NCBI GenBank assembly: GCA_017436645.1
Contig: JAFSCR010000019.1
Coordinates: 1-60,151, forward strand
Length of the DNA stretch: 60,151 nucleotides
DNA from: Clostridia bacterium
GTDB lineage: Bacteria > Bacillota > Clostridia > UMGS1883 > UMGS1540
Direction: 5' to 3'
Below the pieces are notes generated by a model. It searched no databases, was not told the DNA's origin, and saw nothing but the letters and a program-made list of their open reading frames with translations. The stretch's first letter is position 1. The number at the start of each line of letters is the position of its first letter. A program made the position numbers and the translations under genes. Below are positions 54,007 to 60,151 of this stretch, piece by piece.

Positions 54007-54049
54007 TTTTGCCCCCGTTGTAATTTTGCAACGGGGGCAAATTTTTTTC
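54007..54049 (+). terminator. Terminator of paralogue I
   Basis: TTTGCCCCCGTTG pairs with CAACGGGGGCAAA, followed by a run of T. Confidence 0.95.
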
Positions 54050-54080
54050 GAAAAAGGAAAAATTACAGAAAAAGAAAATG

Positions 54081-54196
54081 TCACAATATAATTTTATAAA
54101 AAAGCCAAAATTTAAGTGATTTTTTACACCATAACATCACAATACAATGATAAGTCACAAAAGGGTATCACAATACAATTATATAATATCACAATA
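54081..54196 (+). promoter_or_regulatory. Array of TCACAATA sites upstream of paralogue J
   Basis: TCACAATA starts at 54081, 54137, 54168 and 54189, with TCACAAAA at 54155. The last two full copies are 21 bp apart (two helical turns), typical of tandem half-sites for AraC-type proteins. The spacing is otherwise irregular. No clear -35/-10 follows. The remaining gap 54197-54280 holds only AT-rich sequence and a small palindrome. Confidence 0.65.
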
Positions 54197-54243
54197 AGGC
54201 GAGCGAAAGAAGGAAATAATCCATAGAATAAAGATAAAATACA

Positions 54244-54258
54244 CAGTAGTATCTACTG
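54244..54258. repeat. Small palindrome in the J leader
   Basis: CAGTAG-TAT-CTACTG, perfect arms, 22 bp before the J start and 12 bp before its AAGGAGG. Confidence 0.4.
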
Positions 54259-54280
54259 GCAATAAAAAGGAGGCAAAAAA

Positions 54281-57200
54281 ATGAAAAAACTGGCACTTTT
54301 CCTTGCTCTGGTTCTTTCTATCGGCGTTATGGCACCCTTTGCTGTAATGGCTGAAGAAGAGGTGGATATTTCAAAACCCTTTAAACCTGAGAGCGAAATT
54401 ATGACAGAATTCCCCGAAAGAACCCCGGGGGTTGACTGTTACGATGTTATTGAAAACGGTAGCGCCGAAATGCTTGAAGCCGGCAACACGAAGATCTACG
54501 GTTGGGGCTGGACAAGCCACGCCGGCCGTGACAACACATATCTCGGCTGCGGCTTTGTGGATATGTCAAGCGATGCCCACACAGGCGAGAAGGCTGTTCA
54601 CATCAATGTTGGTGATGGACAGAAATGTAACCTCGGTCCTTCCGGCACCGTTATCCCCGGCGAGACTTACGAAGTTACCTGGTGGTCCAAGCGCCTTAAG
54701 GAAGGCGGCACGGCACAGCTGGAAGCACGTTTTTCCGGCGCATATAAAGGCCTTGCCACTTCCTACAACATTCCCAGAGTAAAGGTTGAAACCACGCCGG
54801 AAGACGGCTGGGTACAGAGCGGTCTCCGCTTTGTTGCACCGCCTTATTCTAACTCTCTCTGGGTTGACCTTTGTTTTAGTGGCCCCGGCGAAATTCTCTG
54901 GGATGATATTGAGTTCCGCTGCATTACAAACGAAATGCCCGTACCTGAAATGGCCGAAAAACTTCCGGCAATTAAAGAAATGAAAATTGAAGACCCCAGC
55001 TTTGAAAACGGCACCGTGGGTCAGCTTATCAACACAATTTCCGGCTGGGATGAAGTTATCGGTGATGCAAGAATTTCCGATAAATATGCCCACACCGGCA
55101 CAAAGAGCATTGACCTTGCAACAGTTGACCAAGGCAAAGATGCTATCGGTATCCGTTACCTTACCGGTCTTGAAGAAGGTGCAACATACCAGGTTTCTTC
55201 CTGGCTTATGAACCCCTCCGAACTGAAAATTGACCTTGGTTACTGGATGCACTGGTGCTCTGAAGAAACATATTCTCATGACACCACTGTTCAGCTCGGT
55301 CAGGAAAAGCCGAGATGGTACGTAGCGCCCAACCAGACATGGGCGGAATACAGAGCAGATTTTACCGTGCCGAAGGGCGCAAAGAGTGCAATGCTCTATT
55401 TCCGTCACAGACTGTGCCCCGGCTCTATCTTTATGGATGACGTATCCATTTATATGGTAAAGCCCCCGGCAGCAATCCGCGCTACAACCGATGAAATTTT
55501 CTACTACACCGAATGGGAAAAAGGTCTTGTACAGTGTGAACCCCATTATCTTATGGGTGACAGAACACGCGCAAGAGCTGAATTTGCATTCCTCGGTCTT
55601 AACGATGAAGTGCTCCTTTCCGGCACAATCAATGACCTTTCCGCACCCGTAAACTTTGAATTCCCCACTTCTCTTATGGCACAGAAGGGTGAACGTTACC
55701 ACGTCACCATGAAGGTTTATGATGATCAGAATAACCTTGTGCAGGAAGAAAAGTTCCCCGTTTTCCGCTATGACCGCCCGCAGTACCTTGGTGCTGACGG
55801 TATCTTCCGCAAAAACGGCAAGGAAATTCACTTCTCCATGGGCTCCGGCCTTAACATGAACGTTATCGATAAGCATCCGGAGGCATCCGGTATCACCGTA
55901 GCTCAGCTCAATGCCGATAACCCGAAGCTCGGATTTACGCAGGAAGAAAGAATGGATGCTTACTATGAGCAGGGTATGTTCGTTGTCTTAAACTGCTATG
56001 CAGGTGTAAAGAGTGGCGGTCACCCCGATCAGATCGATACGGTAAAGCGAATGGCTGAAGCATATAAGGACCATCCCGCACTTCTCGGCTATAAGCTTAT
56101 TGACGAACCTTACCAGAAGGGTATCTCCGATGAAGAAATGATTGCCGGTTATAAGGCAATCCGTGATATCGACCCCTATCACCCCATCTACATTGACGAT
56201 TCTCCCGCAGGTTCCTACTCCTGGCTCTTTAAGTTCTGTGACATTTTCGAATGTGACTATTATGCAGGTTCTCCCTCCAACATGTCCAATGTTATGGATC
56301 AGGTACAGGAAGCTTCCAAGGGCAGAAAGCCTTACTCCGTTCTGCTCCAGTTCTTCCAGCAGCAAAATTACTTCCCGTCCATAGACCAACTCCGTCATAT
56401 GACATACCAGTCTCTCTTCTCCGGCGCATATGGTTTCTCTTACCATACCTTCGGTGTTGACGGTACTGACGGTGTTACAGAAATCGGTCTTAACCTCCCC
56501 GAATTTAAGGACCTCGTTGAAAAATGGGCACCCTGGGAAAAGGATTTTGCTGTCGGCTGCTTTGTAACAGGTACATATAAGTTTGTAAACTACGGCAAAA
56601 CAGATGACTACATCTGGGGTACATTTACAGATGGCAAGGACCTTTATGCCATTACCTTAAACCGTTCTAAGGATAAGACCACCCACGTGGACGTTCCCCT
56701 TTCTGACGGTGCAGGTATCTTAAAGGTTGGCGCTTATACTGCGACTGCAGTAGCAGGCAAAACCGGCACTGTAACAGGTGACGGTACACTTTCTCTTGAC
56801 CTCGCTCCCTGGGAAGCATCTGTCTGGAAGGTTACATCTTCTGCACCCTTGGCAGTAGATCACCTTAAAGATACATCCTTTAACGACATTATCACCTATC
56901 CTTGGGCATACAACGCAATTACAACTCTCGAAGAAAAGGGCATTGTAAACCGTGTTTCCGACCAGTGGTACGGCCCCGGCCAGAACATCACCCGTGGTGA
57001 CTATGCTATGTTCCTCGTTCGCACACTCGGTCTTACCGATGCGGCAGGCGAAAACTTTGTTGACGTTGACCCCACAGCAGAATACGCTAAGGAACTTGCA
57101 ATCGGTAAGGCTGCCGGCATTATCAATGGCATTGGCGATAACAAGTTTAATCCGAAGGCACAGATTACCCGTCAGGACATGATGACCATGACAAGCCGTG

Positions 57201-57397
57201 CGCTGAAGCTTGCAGGTGCTGCTGACCTCGGATCCTTCTCCGATGCAGGCCTTATTGCAGACTATGCACAATCCCACGTTTCCGCAATGGTAGCGGACGG
57301 CCTCATTAAAGGGAATGCCGACGGCACCATTAACCCGCTCGGCAACACCACAAGAGCTGAAGCTGCAGTTATTATGCAGAGACTTCTCAATAAATAA
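54281..57397 (+). CDS. SLH-anchored GH-like protein (paralogue J)
   Basis: 1038 aa, two-CBM form, closest to A and K. The signal peptide is about 1-24 (FAVMA-EE). CBM1 has SSDAHTGEKAVHI. CBM2 has LGYWMHWCSEETY and YFRHRLCPGSIFMDDV. The barrel has MNVIDKHPEASGITVAQLNA, Asp-Glu609-Pro and FECDYYAG. The second SLH repeat reads AIGKAAGIINGIG, a blend of the two types seen in other copies. AAGGAGG is 7 nt before the ATG. Shortly before the SLH block a 93-bp stretch (56810-56902) is identical to K. Confidence 0.87.
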   Translation: MKKLALFLALVLSIGVMAPFAVMAEEEVDISKPFKPESEIMTEFPERTPGVDCYDVIENGSAEMLEAGNTKIYGWGWTSHAGRDNTYLGCGFVDMSSDAHTGEKAVHINVGDGQKCNLGPSGTVIPGETYEVTWWSKRLKEGGTAQLEARFSGAYKGLATSYNIPRVKVETTPEDGWVQSGLRFVAPPYSNSLWVDLCFSGPGEILWDDIEFRCITNEMPVPEMAEKLPAIKEMKIEDPSFENGTVGQLINTISGWDEVIGDARISDKYAHTGTKSIDLATVDQGKDAIGIRYLTGLEEGATYQVSSWLMNPSELKIDLGYWMHWCSEETYSHDTTVQLGQEKPRWYVAPNQTWAEYRADFTVPKGAKSAMLYFRHRLCPGSIFMDDVSIYMVKPPAAIRATTDEIFYYTEWEKGLVQCEPHYLMGDRTRARAEFAFLGLNDEVLLSGTINDLSAPVNFEFPTSLMAQKGERYHVTMKVYDDQNNLVQEEKFPVFRYDRPQYLGADGIFRKNGKEIHFSMGSGLNMNVIDKHPEASGITVAQLNADNPKLGFTQEERMDAYYEQGMFVVLNCYAGVKSGGHPDQIDTVKRMAEAYKDHPALLGYKLIDEPYQKGISDEEMIAGYKAIRDIDPYHPIYIDDSPAGSYSWLFKFCDIFECDYYAGSPSNMSNVMDQVQEASKGRKPYSVLLQFFQQQNYFPSIDQLRHMTYQSLFSGAYGFSYHTFGVDGTDGVTEIGLNLPEFKDLVEKWAPWEKDFAVGCFVTGTYKFVNYGKTDDYIWGTFTDGKDLYAITLNRSKDKTTHVDVPLSDGAGILKVGAYTATAVAGKTGTVTGDGTLSLDLAPWEASVWKVTSSAPLAVDHLKDTSFNDIITYPWAYNAITTLEEKGIVNRVSDQWYGPGQNITRGDYAMFLVRTLGLTDAAGENFVDVDPTAEYAKELAIGKAAGIINGIGDNKFNPKAQITRQDMMTMTSRALKLAGAADLGSFSDAGLIADYAQSHVSAMVADGLIKGNADGTINPLGNTTRAEAAVIMQRLLNK

Positions 57398-57407
57398 TGA
57401 ACTTCTT

Positions 57408-57434
57408 AAAAGCCCCGGAAGTTCCGGGGCTTTT
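57408..57434 (+). terminator. Terminator of paralogue J
   Basis: AAAAGCCCCGGAA pairs with TTCCGGGGCTTTT (13-bp stem with a 1-nt loop), 10 bp after the stop. Confidence 0.93.
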
Positions 57435-57446
57435 AAACTTTATAAA

Positions 57447-57475
57447 TCACAATAGAATGATGCGAAATCACTAAA
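57447..57475 (+). promoter_or_regulatory. Paired TCAC sites upstream of paralogue K
   Basis: TCACAATA at 57447-57454 and TCACTAAA at 57468-57475, 21 bp apart as in J. The flanking AATGAT matches the J copy at 54137. GAGCG follows the promoter-proximal site at the same offset (11-12 bp) in both genes. Confidence 0.62.
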
Positions 57476-57493
57476 AATGAGCGGGGGTAAAAT

Positions 57494-57502
57494 GTGTATA
57501 AT
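57494..57502 (+). promoter_or_regulatory. Extended -10 of paralogue K
   Basis: TATAAT at 57497-57502 in the context TGTGTATAAT with no -35 hexamer. The paired TCAC sites end 21 bp upstream, which suits activator-dependent transcription. Confidence 0.6.
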
Positions 57503-57532
57503 AATAAGTATAACAATAAAAAGGAGAAAACA

Positions 57533-60151
57533 ATGAAAAATCTTGCTTTATTTCTTGCGTTAACACTTTGTCTCACTCTTTTTGTGCCCTTCTCTGTTTT
57601 GGCGGAAGAAGAAATTGACCCTGCAAAGCCAATTAAGATTGAAGCTGAAGTGCTTAAAGACAATCCCGAAAGAACAATCGGGGTTGACAGTTACCAGATT
57701 CTTGAGAACACAAGTGCTGAAATGCTTTCCGGCAAGTCGGCGCTTTATAACTGGAATTGGACGAGCCATATGGGGCGCGAAAATACCTATCTCGGTTGCG
57801 GCTTCCTTGACAGAAGCACCGATGCCCACTCCGGCGAATATTCTGTTCACATCAATGTCGGAGAAGGGGAACGTTGTAACCTGGGGCCGGTAGGCGTAAC
57901 CATTCCCGGCGAAACCTACGAAATTTCTGCCTGGTTTAAGAGACTTGGCGGTGGCGGCGATGCCCATATGGAAGTTCGATTCAGCGGTAAAAATAAGGGC
58001 AAAGACCAGGCTTATGGCATTGCAAAGATGAGCTTTTCCGATATAAATGAAAAGGACGGCTGGGTGCAGAAAACCGTAAGAGTTGTCGCTCCTCCATTTG
58101 CAACCAATGTTTGGGTTGACCTTTGCTTTAGTGGCCCCGGCGAAATTCTTTGGGATGATGTTTCCATGCTTTGCATCACAAATGAAATGCCCAAGCCCGA
58201 AATGCCCGATAAGAAGCCTGCGGTATCTAACATAGAAATCATTGACCCCGGCTTTGAAACAGGTATCCCCGGTGAGCCGGTTGATTCCATTCACGGGTGG
58301 AATTTCCTTGGTGATGCAGTGCTTTCTGATGCTTATGCACATGAAGGCGGCATTAGCGTTGAACTGAAAACGGTGGACGGTGGTTCGGATGCTATGGGTA
58401 TCCGTTATCTTACAAACCTTGAAGAGGGTGCAACATATCAGGTTTCCTCTTGGCTGATGAATCCTACCGAACTGAAAATTGATATGGGGTACTGGATGCA
58501 CTGGTGTTCTGAGCCTAATTATACTGCGGATGCCACAAAGCAGCTCGGACAGGAAAAACCCCGTTGGAATATTGAACCTAACAGGACGTGGGTAGAATAC
58601 CGTGCAGACTTTGAAGTTCCAAAGGGTGCAAAGAGCGCCATGCTCTATTTTCGCCATCGCACTACCCCCGGTTCCGTTTATATGGATGATGTTTCTATTT
58701 ATATGATAAAGCCCCCTGCAGTAGTCCGTGCCAAAACCGATGAGGTGTTCTATTACACCGAATGGGAAACAGGCAAGGTAGAGGTAGAGCCTCTTTATAT
58801 TATCGGCGATGCATCCCTTACCCGTGCAGAGTTTGAGATAACAAATGAAAGCGGCAAAAAGGTTTTTGATGGCAGCGTTTCTGACCTTTCCACGCCGAAA
58901 ACTCTTGAATTTCCTACCTCCATTATGGAAGTAAAAGGGGAACAATATAATGTGAATATGAAGGTGTATTGCGAAGGGAATACCCTTTATCAGGAAGAAA
59001 ACTTCCCCATATTCCGTTATGACAGACCTACCTATCTTGGTGCTGACGGCATTTTTCGTAAAAACGGCAAAGAAATTCCATTTATTATGGGTAACGGTCT
59101 CAATATGAATGTTTTGGATAAGCATCCCGAAGAAGGCGGAATTACTGTTGCCCAGCTCATTGCCGACAGCCCGAATCTTGGCTTGGAGCAAAAGGAAAGA
59201 ATGGATGCATATTATGAACAGGGCATATTTGTTGTGTTAAACTGCTATTCCGGGGGAAAAACAGCAGGCCATCCCGATCAGATTGAGGGAACAAAACGCA
59301 CGGCGGAAACATTTAAGGACCATCCTGCGCTCCTTGGCTACAAAATTGCCGATGAACCTTACCAGAGGGGAATAAGCGACGAAGAAATGATTGCGGGCTA
59401 CAAGGCAATCCGTGATATTGACCCCAATCATCCCATTTATACTGACGACTCGCCCTTGGGGTCTTATGAATGGATATTCAGGTACTGCGATATTTTTGAA
59501 TGTGACTATTACTCCGGCTCACCCTATACACAGACTACGGTTATGGAGGAAGTGCAAAAAGCATCAGGCGGTAAAAAACCTTATGGCATTCTCGTCCAGT
59601 TCTTCCAGCAGAACGGCTATTTTCCTGCTTTTGATGAACTTCGTCACATGACGTATCAGGGCTTTTTTGCGGGAGCCTATGGCTATTCTTACCATACTCT
59701 TGGTCTTGAGCATACCGATGGTAACACCGTTATCGGCCTTGAAAAGCCGCAGTGGAAGGATGTTCTGGATAAGTGGGCTCCGTGGGAAAAAGACTTTGCA
59801 CTTTCCTGCTTCGTAACAGGAGAAAATAAGTTTGTAAACTATCAGAAAACAGAAGATTATATCTGGGGCACATTTACGGATGGTACCGACCTTTACGCCA
59901 TCACCTTAAACCGCACCAAGGATAAGACGGTTCATGTTGATGTTCCCCTTCAGGACGGCACAGGCATCTTAAAGGTTGACGCCTTCACCGCAGAAGCAGT
60001 AGCCGGTAAGACCGGTACAGTTTCGGGTAACGGCACCCTTTCTTTGGAACTTGCTCCTTGGGAAGCATCTGTCTGGAAGGTTACATCTTCTGCACCCTTG
60101 GCAGTAGATCACCTTAAAGATACATCCTTTAACGACATTATCACCTATCCT
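57533..60151 (+). CDS. SLH-anchored GH-like protein (paralogue K), C-terminus beyond window
   Basis: 873 codons are visible. The signal peptide is MKNLALFLALTLCL onward, ending SVLA-EE. CBM1 has RSTDAHSGEYSVHI. CBM2 has MGYWMHWCSEPNY and FRHRTTPGSVYMDDV. The barrel has Asp-Glu608-Pro and FECDYYSG. The frame is open to the last base and stops just where the SLH repeats begin in J (SFNDIITYP), so the anchor is expected outside the window. AAGGAG 7 nt upstream supports the start. The last 93 bases are identical to J although the sequence just before them differs at many silent sites. Confidence 0.87.
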   Translation, partial: MKNLALFLALTLCLTLFVPFSVLAEEEIDPAKPIKIEAEVLKDNPERTIGVDSYQILENTSAEMLSGKSALYNWNWTSHMGRENTYLGCGFLDRSTDAHSGEYSVHINVGEGERCNLGPVGVTIPGETYEISAWFKRLGGGGDAHMEVRFSGKNKGKDQAYGIAKMSFSDINEKDGWVQKTVRVVAPPFATNVWVDLCFSGPGEILWDDVSMLCITNEMPKPEMPDKKPAVSNIEIIDPGFETGIPGEPVDSIHGWNFLGDAVLSDAYAHEGGISVELKTVDGGSDAMGIRYLTNLEEGATYQVSSWLMNPTELKIDMGYWMHWCSEPNYTADATKQLGQEKPRWNIEPNRTWVEYRADFEVPKGAKSAMLYFRHRTTPGSVYMDDVSIYMIKPPAVVRAKTDEVFYYTEWETGKVEVEPLYIIGDASLTRAEFEITNESGKKVFDGSVSDLSTPKTLEFPTSIMEVKGEQYNVNMKVYCEGNTLYQEENFPIFRYDRPTYLGADGIFRKNGKEIPFIMGNGLNMNVLDKHPEEGGITVAQLIADSPNLGLEQKERMDAYYEQGIFVVLNCYSGGKTAGHPDQIEGTKRTAETFKDHPALLGYKIADEPYQRGISDEEMIAGYKAIRDIDPNHPIYTDDSPLGSYEWIFRYCDIFECDYYSGSPYTQTTVMEEVQKASGGKKPYGILVQFFQQNGYFPAFDELRHMTYQGFFAGAYGYSYHTLGLEHTDGNTVIGLEKPQWKDVLDKWAPWEKDFALSCFVTGENKFVNYQKTEDYIWGTFTDGTDLYAITLNRTKDKTVHVDVPLQDGTGILKVDAFTAEAVAGKTGTVSGNGTLSLELAPWEASVWKVTSSAPLAVDHLKDTSFNDIITYP

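Noticed and set aside
54081..54196. Possible CRISPR-like array from the repeated TCACAATA
   Set aside because: The repeats are only 8 bp, the spacing is irregular (56, 18, 13 and 21 bp), and no cas gene is present. Regulatory sites explain them better.
57560..59191. 543-codon open frame on the minus strand inside paralogue K; similar long antisense frames at 54566-55876 (-) in J and 31235-32230 (+) in F
   Set aside because: They mirror the codon bias of the real gene, lack ribosome sites and promoters, and recur in the same relative place in several paralogues. The sense frame has a signal peptide and recognisable domains.

Overview
The window looks like a chromosome segment of an uncultured anaerobic Firmicute of the Clostridia type. 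The reasons are a short-form HisG paired with HisZ, Gram-positive Sec signal peptides, SLH-domain cell-wall anchoring, strong AGGAGG-type ribosome sites, sigmaA-like TTGACA/TATAAT promoters, and a split two-subunit transketolase. I see no tRNA, rRNA, CRISPR array, transposase or phage gene. The only housekeeping genes are at the left edge (hisZ-hisG-hisD, typA), plus comEC near 45-47 kb.

The dominant feature is a family of very large secreted paralogues, called A to K here. There are eleven copies (K is cut by the window end) plus a degraded twelfth remnant beside typA, and together they occupy about 32.5 kb, or 54% of the window. The full-length form has a signal peptide, two CBM4/9-like jelly-roll modules, a beta-sandwich, a TIM-barrel glycoside-hydrolase-like domain with an invariant Asp-Glu-Pro, a C-terminal beta domain and three SLH repeats. 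B and H lack the first CBM. The family carries near-identical SLH ends, identical tracts between neighbours and mosaic members, which points to continuing duplication and gene conversion.

Layout. 1-2.2 kb: his operon (-). 2.3-4.1 kb: typA (-). 4.2-4.3 kb: SLH remnant. 4.4-8.0 kb: secreted SGNH esterase (-), divergent from a LysR-GDPD operon (+). 8.0-11.2 kb: paralogue A (-). 11.4-15.8 kb: fucI-fucU-serine hydrolase-GH43-like operon (-), divergent from an AraC regulator. 16.8-39.4 kb: paralogues B to H (-), interrupted by one divergent AraC gene. 39.5-43.0 kb: a large cytoplasmic glycosidase-like protein and a creatininase-family protein (-), divergent from a third AraC gene. 43.1-47.1 kb: AraC, patatin and comEC (+). 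47.1-50.8 kb: a LacI regulator followed by SDR-transketolase A/B (+). 50.9-60.2 kb: paralogues I, J and K (+).

How it may work together (inference): surface-anchored proteins bind or cut complex glycans, while small operons under AraC, LysR or LacI regulators process the released sugars. Two pieces of non-coding evidence support a joint regulatory scheme. A 23-bp element (22/23 identical) sits at the same distance from the -10 of both the fucI operon and paralogue A. A reiterated TCACAATA element lies upstream of paralogues F, J and K, with 21-bp half-site spacing at J and K. No sugar transporter or sugar kinase is encoded here, so the pathways are incomplete within the window.
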